DNA of 64,000 nt from Lactobacillus mulieris (lineage in GTDB: Bacteria > Bacillota > Bacilli > Lactobacillales > Lactobacillaceae), in NCBI RefSeq assembly GCF_007095465.1, contig NZ_SDGL01000010.1:16688-80687 (forward strand), given 5' to 3'. Shown piece by piece: positions 17,195-26,765 of this stretch. The notes below the pieces were generated by a model that saw nothing but the letters and a program-made list of their open reading frames with translations, was not told the DNA's origin and did no database searches. Within the stretch, counting starts at the first letter, position 1. Every line of letters starts with the position of its first letter. A program made the position numbers and the translations under genes.

Positions 17195-18175
17195 TTAATC
17201 ATCAATTTCTTTCAAAAGAGGAAAAACTGGCTCAACCTTCAAAAACTCATCTTTAGTGATAGTAGCCTTTTCAAAGGCTAAGTTATGTCGGTTAAAGAGT
17301 AAAAAGTCTAAATAATTATTACAGCTTTCAATTAAATCATCTTTTGCTTCTAGCCCTATTAACTGCAAAATAATCAGTCCTTCAAAGAATTTAAGAACTT
17401 GAATTGATTTCTGAACCATTACTTTATTTGCTAAAAAAGACTCTGTTTTAGTTATATTGTTTGAATTCCAGCCTGCATTTTTAAGGATTAAGTTTAACAC
17501 GTTAACAAGCCAATCTTTATTTGAAGGAAAAGATTGAATCGTTAATTTTAAATGTGTATCCTCAATTCCTTTCCAGTTAATCAAATATAACTGTTGTTGT
17601 TTGAGAGCTTTTTCTAACTTATCCAAAAGAAAGTTAGGTATTAATTGCAGAATTTGATCAGCCTTTTGCTCAATGGTTTGATAACTAACCTTTTCGTTAT
17701 ATAAATTAGATATGGCCGCAATAAACCCATTGAAGCTTTCTGATAAGTCATCGTTCAAATAGTCATCTATTAGACGTTCACACAAAAAGAATTTGGCGTC
17801 AATTTGCTCAAATAATTGCTTTGCTTGGCTTTTAAACACTTTAAAGTCTAATCTACTTGCTTCAATCTTTAACTCCCGATTGTAGTGAATTAATGGATTT
17901 CGAGAATCAATAAAAATGTATTTCCCATCACTTGTAATTATAAAGCGCTGTCCACAGGCTACTTTAGTACCCGTAAATAATGAAAAAATCAAATCAAAAA
18001 AGTTCCTTACCTGTTCAGCTTCTGATAAGGTTATAGCCGAGTTTAAGCTAATTTCTATAACTTCACTATTCCCAATAAAATGGACTTCTTTAAGGTATTG
18101 ATGATTTAAGGAAATAATTTCTTCACTTTTTGGAAACCAATTCTTTAATGCTGGATAGTGAAATTGTAAAATCAT
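17195..18175 (-). CDS. Hypothetical protein, no family recognised
   Basis: A 326-residue soluble, mostly helical, acidic protein with no signal peptide or membrane helix. Residues 1-95 look alpha/beta (QFHYPALKNWF at the start, SDGKYIFIDSRNPL near 83-96); the rest is predicted helical and Leu/Ile-rich. AGGAGGG is placed well before the ATG. It stands alone between the membrane protein and dps. I see no motif that suggests an enzyme. Confidence 0.6.
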   Translation of the reverse strand: MILQFHYPALKNWFPKSEEIISLNHQYLKEVHFIGNSEVIEISLNSAITLSEAEQVRNFFDLIFSLFTGTKVACGQRFIITSDGKYIFIDSRNPLIHYNRELKIEASRLDFKVFKSQAKQLFEQIDAKFFLCERLIDDYLNDDLSESFNGFIAAISNLYNEKVSYQTIEQKADQILQLIPNFLLDKLEKALKQQQLYLINWKGIEDTHLKLTIQSFPSNKDWLVNVLNLILKNAGWNSNNITKTESFLANKVMVQKSIQVLKFFEGLIILQLIGLEAKDDLIESCNNYLDFLLFNRHNLAFEKATITKDEFLKVEPVFPLLKEIDD

Positions 18176-18248
18176 ATTTTCCCTCCTGATCAGATAACCT
18201 ACTCCTAATCTACTATATATTTATTATTGCAAAAATTGGTAAGAAAAA

Positions 18249-18276
18249 ACACAATGAGTTTTTCTCATTGTGTTCA
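18249..18276. terminator. Terminator after dps
   Basis: The perfect arms ACACAATGAG and CTCATTGTGT flank a T5 loop, followed on the minus strand by a T-rich tract. Confidence 0.75.
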
Positions 18277-18299
18277 GGAACTTAACTTTTACTAGGAAA

Positions 18300-18767
18300 T
18301 TATGCATCAATTTCAGGTGCTTTACCTAATTCAGCTTGCAACATCCAAATTCTTTTTTCAGTATCAGTCTTAAAACTAGTAAAGATATCATTGCTTGAGG
18401 CATCGCCTTCCTTATCAGATATATCTATACCCTTTTGATATAAATCTGCTAAATAACGATAATCTTTTACTAAAATTTCTAATCTTTCATCCATCGTACG
18501 GTCCCAGCGACCCTTTTCGTCAGAAATCTTAGTATTATCTGCGAACTCCCGTAAAGTTGAAAAAGGGGCTCCGTCAATGGCAATTAAACGCTCAGAAACG
18601 ACATCCATTTGTTCATTTAAATCATCCATAAACTTGTCCATCAAAGGGTGCAACTTCATAAAGCCACGACCACGCATGTACCAATGTGTTTGGTGAACAA
18701 CGGTAATCATTTGATTCAAATCGGCAACTAATTGATTTAGCACTTTTTTAGTTTCTTGATATTTCAT
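18300..18767 (-). CDS. dps: Dps-family ferritin-like DNA protection protein
   Basis: A 155-residue mini-ferritin that forms a dodecamer, oxidises and stores iron and protects DNA from peroxide. The ferroxidase residues are all present with family spacing: H28, H40 and D44 on one subunit, D55 and E59 on the partner (THWYMRG, LHPLMD, DVVSERL). TAGGAGG lies 8 bases before the ATG. It is probably monocistronic, with its own terminator. Confidence 0.93.
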   Translation of the reverse strand: MKYQETKKVLNQLVADLNQMITVVHQTHWYMRGRGFMKLHPLMDKFMDDLNEQMDVVSERLIAIDGAPFSTLREFADNTKISDEKGRWDRTMDERLEILVKDYRYLADLYQKGIDISDKEGDASSNDIFTSFKTDTEKRIWMLQAELGKAPEIDA

Positions 18768-18846
18768 AATCGTACCTCCTATGAACTAAGTCCATCTTCA
18801 TCATAGTCAAAAAAGTAAAAAATGTACACTGATTAGCTTAGAATAA

Positions 18847-19092
18847 TTATAATTTATATTTTTTAGCTATTTTTCGATAATTATTTTTACTTATTAAAAA
18901 AATCTCACCATTCTCACGTGCAATGACAATGTAAACCAATTTAACTATTGTAGACTTTTTAGGAGCAATATAATCAAAGGTCAAATAATCATCATTATAA
19001 TCAATTAAATCAATTTGTCCTTTAAGACCTTGAAAGAACTCGCAATTATGACAATAATCGTCAACTCTCTGTATCAATTCAGTAATTTTCAT
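18847..19092 (-). CDS. Small hypothetical protein
   Basis: An 81-residue protein with an acidic middle part and a basic C-terminus (NNYRKIAKKYKL). It carries a CHNC pair at residues 14-17. Hydrophobic strands alternate with charged turns, suggesting a small beta-rich fold. AGGAGG precedes the ATG. No family is recognised; it lies alone between dps and degV. Confidence 0.5.
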   Translation of the reverse strand: MKITELIQRVDDYCHNCEFFQGLKGQIDLIDYNDDYLTFDYIAPKKSTIVKLVYIVIARENGEIFLISKNNYRKIAKKYKL

Positions 19093-19165
19093 AAAAAAAT
19101 CCTCCTCATAGTTAAATTACCCGCAAAAAGGAGAATATTTTTTTCAAAAATTATTTTTTAACAAA

Positions 19166-19190
19166 AAATGCTACCATACGGTAGCATTTA
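19166..19190. terminator. Terminator after the first degV gene
   Basis: The arms AATGCTACC and GGTAGCATT flank an ATAC loop and are followed on the minus strand by TTTTTGTTA. Confidence 0.8.
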
Positions 19191-19198
19191 CTAGCTAG

Positions 19199-20083
19199 CT
19201 ATTTATCTAACTTAACTTTATTGATATCTTTCATCCACGTAATACCAATGGACTTTTCCCCAAGGTGAGTACCAATTACTGGACCGAATTCATCAACTTC
19301 AACTGGATTTTCTGGGAAGTTTTCATTAACCCAATTCTTGATTTCTTCTGCTTGTGTTGCATCATTTGAATGAACTACTAAGAAACGTAAATCTTTCTTG
19401 AAAGGAAGTTTATTAACTCGTTCCAAAGTTAAACTTTCAACCTTTTTAACTGCGCGCTTCATTGAACGAACTTTATCAAATGCTACGATTTTATCTGTTT
19501 CATCGTCAAAAGTTAACAAAGGTTTGATATGAAGCATAGTACCAATGAAGGCACCTGCATTGCTCAAACGGCCTCCACGGCTCAAATTATTTAGATCATC
19601 CACAATAAATAATTCATCAATCGAATCACGAATTTTATCAAGACGAGTGATAATTTCATCGGCTGATAAACCATTTTTAATCATCTTAGCAGCTGCTAAA
19701 ACAAGGTAACCCATTAAACGAATAGTAATCTTGGAATCATATGGATAAAGATTATATTCAGGGTTGGTACGTGCGATATTCATTAATGTTTGGTTGAAAC
19801 CAGAAATAGTTCCTGCCAAGGTAATAGTTATGATAGCGTCATACCCTTCATCATGAAGTCTATTAAAAAGACTAATCATTTCTCCCATACTTGGTTGGGA
19901 TGTTTTAGGGAAAGCAGCTCCGGCATCTTGCATTCTAAATAATTGATCTGCAGTGATGTCAATGCCTTCCTTAAATTCCTTGTCACCAACAATGACAGGA
20001 ATAGGTACAACTATAATATTATTATCCTTAACTTCTTCTTTAGTTAAGTAGCTAGTACTGTCGGTGATTAATGCTATTTTCAC
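19199..20083 (-). CDS. DegV-family fatty-acid-binding protein
   Basis: A 294-residue DegV protein. These bind fatty acids and act as FakB carriers that present them to the kinase FakA for phospholipid synthesis. The N-terminal motif ITDSTSYL is at residues 6-13, followed by PKTSQPS near residue 60 and the GGRLSNAGAFIG block near 170. A MarR-family gene lies directly upstream on the same strand. A second family member is at 43381-44223. Which fatty acids it prefers cannot be told. Confidence 0.9.
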   Translation of the reverse strand: MKIALITDSTSYLTKEEVKDNNIIVVPIPVIVGDKEFKEGIDITADQLFRMQDAGAAFPKTSQPSMGEMISLFNRLHDEGYDAIITITLAGTISGFNQTLMNIARTNPEYNLYPYDSKITIRLMGYLVLAAAKMIKNGLSADEIITRLDKIRDSIDELFIVDDLNNLSRGGRLSNAGAFIGTMLHIKPLLTFDDETDKIVAFDKVRSMKRAVKKVESLTLERVNKLPFKKDLRFLVVHSNDATQAEEIKNWVNENFPENPVEVDEFGPVIGTHLGEKSIGITWMKDINKVKLDK

Positions 20084-20156
20084 TTCAATAAGCCTTCCAT
20101 CTCTAGGATTTAATTAAAGATAATTATAGCATAAATAATAATTCTAGTCGAAGCAA

Positions 20157-20570
20157 TTATTGTATAGTTTCTTTATTTAATTCATCTAAGACCGAATCCA
20201 TATGAGTTAAAAATGATTTAGTTTCTTCTTCATTCCATAGCGCATAGATTTTATCATGAATTGATGAAAGTAACTGCTTTAACTCAGAAGCTTTTAAAAC
20301 ACCAGCTTCATTCAAATGGACTAACTTACTTGAATCAGTTTCAGATCTGACAACATCAAGCAACTCTTTAGTTTTCTTTTGTTGTAACTGTCGACTAAGA
20401 GTAGATAAAGAAATATTTAATCCTTTTGCAAGCTCCCCCATTGTTAAAGAATCATTTTCTGTTTCATCGAAGAAAAGTAGAATTCGAGTTTGCGAAAGGT
20501 TAAGCCCCGCTTGTTCAAGAATCATTTTTTTAATCGTTTCTGCTATTTCATTGAAATGTAAAACGTCCAT
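20157..20570 (-). CDS. MarR-family transcriptional regulator
   Basis: A 137-residue winged-helix repressor. The recognition region is SLTMGELAKGLNISLSTLSR (about 42-61 from the chosen start). The start at 20570 is chosen because GGGGAG lies 7 bases upstream; the longer frame from 20603 lacks a ribosome site. It lies 73 bases before degV, so it may control that gene, but no operator is evident. The ligand is unknown. Confidence 0.82.
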   Translation of the reverse strand: MDVLHFNEIAETIKKMILEQAGLNLSQTRILLFFDETENDSLTMGELAKGLNISLSTLSRQLQQKKTKELLDVVRSETDSSKLVHLNEAGVLKASELKQLLSSIHDKIYALWNEEETKSFLTHMDSVLDELNKETIQ

Positions 20571-20849
20571 ATTTACTCCCCATAACAAAATAGTTATCAG
20601 CATTTATAGCAAAATATCAATGGCATGCCAGTGATAATAAAATTATTATTGATATATTTACTTAATTGACTTAAATTAGTTTAATTCAATAATGCTGTTA
20701 TAACAACTCTTGATTTTTTTAAGTTTCGTGGTATTTAAAATTCATGGTCCTCTTTTTTAAGATGAAATTGGTCTAGTTTTATGCGTGGGATTTCTTAATC
20801 TGGTTATATATTGTTATAATAGAAACTAGTTCTTATTTGAGGTGAGATT

Positions 20850-22538
20850 ATGGCTTTTGATGGTCTATTTATACATAGTTTACTTAAAAATTTATCCCCT
20901 ACCCTATTGACGGGACGGTTAACTAAAATTTATCAACCATTTGAACATGATTTAGTTTTAGTTTTTAGAAAAAATCGAAAAAATTACCAACTATTGTTAT
21001 CAATTAATCCCCAATACCCTCGTTTTTACTTAACTAAAAACTCTTTGGCTAATCCAAAAGTTGCTCCAACCTTTGTTATGGTTTTACGTAAATATTTGGA
21101 AGGGTCTATTTTGCAAGATATCAAGCAAGTTGGGCAGGATCGGATTATCAACTTCTATTTTTCAAATCGAAATGAATTGGGAGATGAGGTTGAATTAGTT
21201 CTTTCTCTTGAACTTATGGGACGTCACAGTAACGTGATTTTATATAATAAGCAAGATAGTAAAATCATTGATCTGCTCAAAAGAGTCAATCCTGATGAAA
21301 ATCGGGCACGACTACTTTTACCTAAAGCAAAGTATGAATTACCTCCCCTTAACCCTGGAATAGACGGATTTTTATTAACCAAAGAAGAGTTTAGCAAATT
21401 AGCTAGTGAAAATTCCGCATTCGATTTAGCGAAAAAAATTAATGGCTTGGATCGTGATGACCGTCTAGAATTAACTGGATACTTAGAAGATGATTATAGC
21501 TTTGAAAGTTTTAAAACTTTTTTCAATCATTTTGAGAATCCCAAGGGTTATATCTTCAGAAATAACAAACGTAAGGAAAGAATTTTTGTTTACCAGCCTT
21601 ATCACTTAGACTTAACTCCTTATTCAAAAAATGAGGATATAAATCAAGCCTTAGATGAATTTTATCATGAGCAAGAAACTCGTGATTGGGTCCATCAACG
21701 GGCAAAAGTTGTCCTCAATATTGTATCTAATGAACAAAAAAAGCTTTCTAAGAAGTTAATTAAACTAAGAAAACAACTTGATCAGGCTGAAAACTCAGAG
21801 GACTACCGTATAAAGGGCGAATTGCTCAATGCTTATTTGCATTTAGTTAAAGCTGGAATGACTGAAGTTGAGGTTCCAAACTACTATGATGAAAATCGTC
21901 CGCTAAAAATCAATTTGGACCCTGCCCTTTCCCCAGCTAGAAATGCTCAAAAATATTTCACTAAATATCAAAAATTACGCAATTCGATTAAACACGTTAA
22001 AAAGCAAATCAGTCTGGCACAAGAAAATCTTGCTTATTTTGATTCAATTGAAACAGCAGTTAATAACGCTGAACCTGAAGATATTGATAGCATTACAGAT
22101 GAACTTGTAGCTCAAGGCTATATTCGTCGCAATCGCAAACAAAGAAATAAAAAAATCGATGAGAAGGCGCTCAATAAGTTCAAATTATCATCAGGAAAAA
22201 TTGTCCTCGTAGGTAAAAATAACTATCAAAATGACTGGTTAACCTTTAAAAAGGCCAATAAACACGATATCTGGTTTCATGTTAAGAATATGCCAGGTTC
22301 CCACGTTATTTTGACAGATAGCCAGCCTAGTGAAGAAGATATTCGTGAAGCTGCAGAAATTGCTGCGTATTTTTCAAAGGGTCGTTTTTCAGGACATGTC
22401 CAAGTAGATTATGTTGCTGATAAGCGAGTTAAAAAGCCCAATGGTGCCAAACCAGGTTTTGTAATCTACACTGGTCAAAATTCAATTGAAGTTACTCCTG
22501 AAGAAAAGAGTGTACTTTCTAAGAGAATTGACAAATAA
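20850..22538 (+). CDS. rqcH: RqcH/NFACT ribosome quality control factor (FbpA-type)
   Basis: A 562-residue Rqc2-family protein, also annotated as fibronectin-binding protein. It binds stalled 50S-peptidyl-tRNA complexes and adds C-terminal alanine tails that mark nascent chains for degradation. Domain order is NFACT-N (1-250), coiled coil (about 285-320 and 365-400) and the NFACT-R domain (about 440-560) with HDIWFHVKNMPGSHVIL. TATAAT at 20815-20820 and GAGGTGAG just before the ATG mark its own promoter and ribosome site. It is one of the few plus-strand genes on this side of the terminus. Confidence 0.94.
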   Translation: MAFDGLFIHSLLKNLSPTLLTGRLTKIYQPFEHDLVLVFRKNRKNYQLLLSINPQYPRFYLTKNSLANPKVAPTFVMVLRKYLEGSILQDIKQVGQDRIINFYFSNRNELGDEVELVLSLELMGRHSNVILYNKQDSKIIDLLKRVNPDENRARLLLPKAKYELPPLNPGIDGFLLTKEEFSKLASENSAFDLAKKINGLDRDDRLELTGYLEDDYSFESFKTFFNHFENPKGYIFRNNKRKERIFVYQPYHLDLTPYSKNEDINQALDEFYHEQETRDWVHQRAKVVLNIVSNEQKKLSKKLIKLRKQLDQAENSEDYRIKGELLNAYLHLVKAGMTEVEVPNYYDENRPLKINLDPALSPARNAQKYFTKYQKLRNSIKHVKKQISLAQENLAYFDSIETAVNNAEPEDIDSITDELVAQGYIRRNRKQRNKKIDEKALNKFKLSSGKIVLVGKNNYQNDWLTFKKANKHDIWFHVKNMPGSHVILTDSQPSEEDIREAAEIAAYFSKGRFSGHVQVDYVADKRVKKPNGAKPGFVIYTGQNSIEVTPEEKSVLSKRIDK

Positions 22539-22560
22539 TACAGTATAAAAATTATGTTAA

Positions 22561-22592
22561 AAAAGGTGCTAACAACTGTTAGCACCTTTTGC
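22561..22592. terminator. Bidirectional terminator between rqcH and ppiB
   Basis: AAAGGTGCTAACA and TGTTAGCACCTTT form a 13-bp stem with a two-base centre, flanked by A and T tracts. Confidence 0.85.
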
Positions 22593-22604
22593 TTTATTTA
22601 ATAA

Positions 22605-23204
22605 TTACTTTTTAATTGTAATACCTTCAATTACTACGTCATCATTTGGTTTATCCATATTGTTAGTTGCAACCTTAGCAATTGCATCAACAACGTCCAT
22701 ACCTTTAATTACTTGCCCAAAAACAGTGTGGTGGAAATCAAGCCAAGGAGTTCCACCTTGTTTGTAACGCTTAATAACTTCTTGTGGGTAACCTGCTTCG
22801 CGCATATCACGAGTATAGCGTTTTGGCATGTTTTGATTTTGAACAATGAAGAATTGACTACCATTGGTACTTGGACCTGAATTAGCCATAGAAATTGCTC
22901 CACGGAAGTTAAACAATTGTGAACTAAATTCATCTTCAAATGGGTGTCCCCAGATACTTTGACCACCAGTACCATCACCCTTAGGGTCTCCACCTTGAAT
23001 CATGAAATCTTTGATTACACGGTGAAAAATCACCCCATCATAATAACCTTTTTCAGCAAGACGGACAAAGTTTTCAACTGTCATTGGAGCTTGTTTTTCA
23101 AAAAGTTGAAATTCAATCTCACCCATATTAGTTTTCATAACTACTTTTGGTCCTACAGCTTTATCAAGCTGTAATTGAGGAAATAACATTTTTTTATCTG
23201 TCAT
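22605..23204 (-). CDS. ppiB: Cyclophilin-type peptidyl-prolyl isomerase
   Basis: A 199-residue cytosolic cyclophilin that isomerises X-Pro bonds. The core motifs FHRVIKDFMIQGGDP (59-73), ISMANSGPSTNGSQFFI (104-120) and the HTVFGQVIKGMDVVD block are complete. The protein lacks a signal peptide. The loop between about 125 and 155 is longer than in minimal cyclophilins, as is common in lactobacilli. It is monocistronic between two terminators. Confidence 0.95.
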   Translation of the reverse strand: MTDKKMLFPQLQLDKAVGPKVVMKTNMGEIEFQLFEKQAPMTVENFVRLAEKGYYDGVIFHRVIKDFMIQGGDPKGDGTGGQSIWGHPFEDEFSSQLFNFRGAISMANSGPSTNGSQFFIVQNQNMPKRYTRDMREAGYPQEVIKRYKQGGTPWLDFHHTVFGQVIKGMDVVDAIAKVATNNMDKPNDDVVIEGITIKK

Positions 23205-23270
23205 TATTTATTTTTTCCTTTCCATAAAAAATAAGACCCTCTCGAGCCTTATCTTATTCAAATTAAAGTA

Positions 23271-24206
23271 TCAACCTTCAAAAGCTTCAGTTAATGGTGG
23301 AACAACTTGCTTCTTACGTGATACAACACCAGGTAATTCAACAGCATCATCAACTAACTTCTTATCAAATGCTTTTTCAAATAATGCCTTAGTTTCGTCA
23401 CCACCGACAACAATACCTTCAGAATTACTTTCTAAGATGTCAGTTAAAACAAGAACAAACATGTCGTAACCATTTGCTTTAGAAGAAGCTTCCATTGCAT
23501 TAATAAATGCAGCCTTTCTTTCCATAGCTTCTGGTAAGTCAACAGTGTTAACTTGAGCAATTCTTACAGTATGACCGTTTAATTCAAAGCTCTTAGCATC
23601 AAGATCAATTAAGTCTTCTTCACTCTTGTCAGCAATGTTAGTACCGGCTTTAAGCATTTCAAGACCGTAGCTCTTGTAATCAACACCAGCAATCTTTGCT
23701 AATGCTTCAACTGCTTGGTGATCTTTATCAGTAGTAGTTGGGCTCTTCAAAAGTAAAGTATCAGAAATAATTGCACTAAGCATGATACCAGCAATATTTT
23801 GAGGGATTTCTAACCCCTTTTCGTTGAACATTTGCCATAAAACTGTTGAAGTACAGCCTACTGGTTCATCACGGAAGTAAAGTGGTGCAGCTGTGTTGAA
23901 GTTCATAATTCTGTGGTGATCAACAACGTGAGTTACAGTAACCTTATCAATATCTGAAACAGATTGTTGTGGTTCGTTGTGGTCAACAAGCATAACAGCA
24001 TCTACTTCATTAGCAGCAGTCTTGATAACACGTGGTGCTTCAAAACCAAACTTCTTGAGTGCAAATGCAGTTTCATCATTTGGTTCACCTAAAGCAACTG
24101 CTTCAGTATCAAAACCAAAGTGATTTTGGAAGTATGAGTAAGCAATTGCAGTACCAATTGCGTCAGTATCCGGATTTTGGTGTCCAAAAATTAATTCTTT
24201 TGCCAT
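23271..24206 (-). CDS. ppaC: Manganese-dependent inorganic pyrophosphatase
   Basis: A 311-residue family II pyrophosphatase of the DHH superfamily that hydrolyses pyrophosphate to drive biosynthesis. Metal ligands are seen in GHQNPDTDA (8-16), VDHNE (74-78) and the DHH motif at 96-98. The C-terminal DHHA2 domain contains the SRKKQ substrate-binding motif near residue 295. Full length and undamaged. Confidence 0.96.
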   Translation of the reverse strand: MAKELIFGHQNPDTDAIGTAIAYSYFQNHFGFDTEAVALGEPNDETAFALKKFGFEAPRVIKTAANEVDAVMLVDHNEPQQSVSDIDKVTVTHVVDHHRIMNFNTAAPLYFRDEPVGCTSTVLWQMFNEKGLEIPQNIAGIMLSAIISDTLLLKSPTTTDKDHQAVEALAKIAGVDYKSYGLEMLKAGTNIADKSEEDLIDLDAKSFELNGHTVRIAQVNTVDLPEAMERKAAFINAMEASSKANGYDMFVLVLTDILESNSEGIVVGGDETKALFEKAFDKKLVDDAVELPGVVSRKKQVVPPLTEAFEG

Positions 24207-24272
24207 TGTATCTACCTCTTTAAAAATATCTATCTTTAGTTTACTAGAATTTTTATGTTTGTAAAACCCTAA

Positions 24273-26753
24273 CTAAAATAATTCCGAAACATCATCTCTG
24301 CCATAATGAGTAGGCTTGCCTAAAGTTAAACTAGTGGGCTCTCCATCCCCAATCGGATCAATGACAAATGACCCGTTTGAATAACGATCTCCTAATGGAA
24401 AATCATTGGTCTTAATTGTCATAGTTCTAGCACTTGATGTTTCAACAAGTAATTCATGATTTTGCGCAAAGAGAACCACTCCAGCAATTCTATGTGGATT
24501 CTTCTTTAATTCACGTAAAACTAAGACGCCACGCTTTGCTCGGCTAACTTTATTAATTAGTTCATATTTAAACTCTTTGAAAGCTCCTCTTTGAGTGACA
24601 ATTCCTAATTTCATCATGTCTAAATATTCTGGCAAAACAGTGACATAATCAACTACAAAATCATCATCTTTCAAGTTAACGCTCTTAACACCAGCTGCTC
24701 TTGCCCCACTAGTCGGAATTTCGTTAACATCATAGCGAACTGCATAAGCATGATTAGTAAATAAAGTGATTTCCTTCTTGGTATCCGGAGAAATCATTTC
24801 AACACGTACAACACGTGAAGCGGTTTCCTTTAGCTTCATTGCAATCATTGCGCGTGATTTATAAGTTCTAGTTGGCTGAATATCAGCTAGAGCTAATTGC
24901 TTAATGTAGCCATCGTTTGTAGCTAGTAAGAAGTTTAATCTAGAATCCAATTTAGCCAATTCAAAGACTGCAATAATTTGTTCATCAGTATCAAGTCCCA
25001 ATTCTTGTGACAAGTGTTGTCCTGGTTCTTTCCATTTAGCTTCTACAAGCTCATGAACAGGTCTAAAAATCACATTTCCTTTATTAGTGAAGATATATAG
25101 ATTAGTCAAAGTTGACATAGTCTTTTCAAAAACTACCTTGTCAAAGTCAGGTAAGCCATTTTCACTGTCATTAGTAGATTGGAAGGAACGTAAACTTGAC
25201 CGCTTGAGATAACCATCACGTGATACTAATACCCGTACATCTTCTTCTGCCACTAATGCTTTTTCATCAATTTCGATTTTGGCAGTTTTACTTGAAATCT
25301 TAGTTCTACGTTCGCTGCCGAATTCTTTCTTCACTGCATTTAATTCTTTTATGATTTGTTTTTCTAATACCTTACGATCAGTTAAAAGTAAATCATAACT
25401 AGCAATTTTTTCCTCTAAATCACTCTTTTCAGCCTGTAAAGCATTAACGTCAGTATTAGTTAAGCGATAAAGTTGCAAAGAAACAATCGCTTCAGCTTGT
25501 CTTGGAGTAAAACTAAATTTATCAATAATGTTGTTTTTGGCATCAGCCTTATTTTTACTTGCTCGAATGGTCTTAATTACATCATCTAAAATATCAAGAG
25601 CATGAATCAGCCCTTCAATAATTTCAAGTCGAGCCTTGGCTTTACTCAAATCATATTTTGTCCGTTTGGTAATAACATCAGCATCATGTTCCAAATATGA
25701 ACTTAAAATTCGTTTTAACCCTACTTGGACTGGTGTCATATGGTCAATTGCGACCATATTGAAACTGTATGATACTTGTAAATCGGTTGATTTAAACAGA
25801 TAATTCAAAATATTTTGACTATCTGCACCCTTTTTTAATTCGATAACAATTGATAAACCATGGCGATCTGTTTCATCACGTACTTCACTGATACCATCAA
25901 TTTCTTTATTTAAACGAATTTCATCAATCTTCTTAACCAAAAAGGCTTTATTGACGCCAAAAGGAATTTCGGTAACCACAATTTGTTGACGACCAGCCTT
26001 AATATCTTGAATGCTAGTCTTAGCACGCACTTGAATTCGGCCACGACCAGATTCATAAGCTTCCTTAATTCCTTTATCCCCTAGGACAATTGCTCCCGTT
26101 GGGAAGTCTGGCCCTTTAACAAATTGCATTAAATCAGCTAAAGAAGCATTAGGATGCTTTAATAAATAAATTGTCGCATCAATAACTTCAGCTAAGTTAT
26201 GTGGTGGTATTTCAGTAGCATACCCTGCTGAAATACCGGTTGCTCCATTAACTAATAAATTAGGAAATTGAGCAGGTAAAACAGTTGGTTCATACTCGGT
26301 ATCATCGAAGTTTAAAACCATATTAACTGTATCTTTATCAATATCAGCCAATAAATGATTAGAAATTTTGCTTAATCTTGATTCTGTATAACGCATGGCA
26401 GCTGGGCTATCGCCATCCATTGACCCATTATTACCATGCATTTCAATCAAAGGTTCACGCATCTTCCAATCTTGAGATAAGTGAACTAAGGCCCCATAAA
26501 TAGAACTATCACCATGTGGGTGGAAATTACCCATGATATTACCAACTGCCTTAGCAGCTTTTTTAAATGGCTTATCAAAGGTATTATTATCCAAATACAT
26601 TGCATACAAAATGCGGCGTTGAACAGGCTTTAAGCCATCTCGAATATCAGGTAAAGCACGTTCTTGAATAATGTATTTAGAGTAGCGTCCAAACCGCTCA
26701 CCCATGACTTGTTCTAGCGGCATTTCCCGAATTCTCTCGGTCTTTTGCGCCAT
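24273..26753 (-). CDS. parC: DNA topoisomerase IV subunit A
   Basis: An 826-residue subunit that cuts and rejoins DNA to decatenate daughter chromosomes. The active-site pair is R121-Y122 in AAMRYTESRL. The quinolone-determining region reads HPHGDSSIYG (78-87): the first key Ser is kept (S83), while the usual Glu or Asp is Gly87. The coiled-coil and the C-terminal beta-pinwheel domain are present. It starts 12 bases after parE, with AGGAGG before the ATG. ParC rather than GyrA is chosen because of the parE neighbour and the weak GyrA box. Confidence 0.95.
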   Translation of the reverse strand: MAQKTERIREMPLEQVMGERFGRYSKYIIQERALPDIRDGLKPVQRRILYAMYLDNNTFDKPFKKAAKAVGNIMGNFHPHGDSSIYGALVHLSQDWKMREPLIEMHGNNGSMDGDSPAAMRYTESRLSKISNHLLADIDKDTVNMVLNFDDTEYEPTVLPAQFPNLLVNGATGISAGYATEIPPHNLAEVIDATIYLLKHPNASLADLMQFVKGPDFPTGAIVLGDKGIKEAYESGRGRIQVRAKTSIQDIKAGRQQIVVTEIPFGVNKAFLVKKIDEIRLNKEIDGISEVRDETDRHGLSIVIELKKGADSQNILNYLFKSTDLQVSYSFNMVAIDHMTPVQVGLKRILSSYLEHDADVITKRTKYDLSKAKARLEIIEGLIHALDILDDVIKTIRASKNKADAKNNIIDKFSFTPRQAEAIVSLQLYRLTNTDVNALQAEKSDLEEKIASYDLLLTDRKVLEKQIIKELNAVKKEFGSERRTKISSKTAKIEIDEKALVAEEDVRVLVSRDGYLKRSSLRSFQSTNDSENGLPDFDKVVFEKTMSTLTNLYIFTNKGNVIFRPVHELVEAKWKEPGQHLSQELGLDTDEQIIAVFELAKLDSRLNFLLATNDGYIKQLALADIQPTRTYKSRAMIAMKLKETASRVVRVEMISPDTKKEITLFTNHAYAVRYDVNEIPTSGARAAGVKSVNLKDDDFVVDYVTVLPEYLDMMKLGIVTQRGAFKEFKYELINKVSRAKRGVLVLRELKKNPHRIAGVVLFAQNHELLVETSSARTMTIKTNDFPLGDRYSNGSFVIDPIGDGEPTSLTLGKPTHYGRDDVSELF

Positions 26754-26765
26754 TAATTATTCCTC

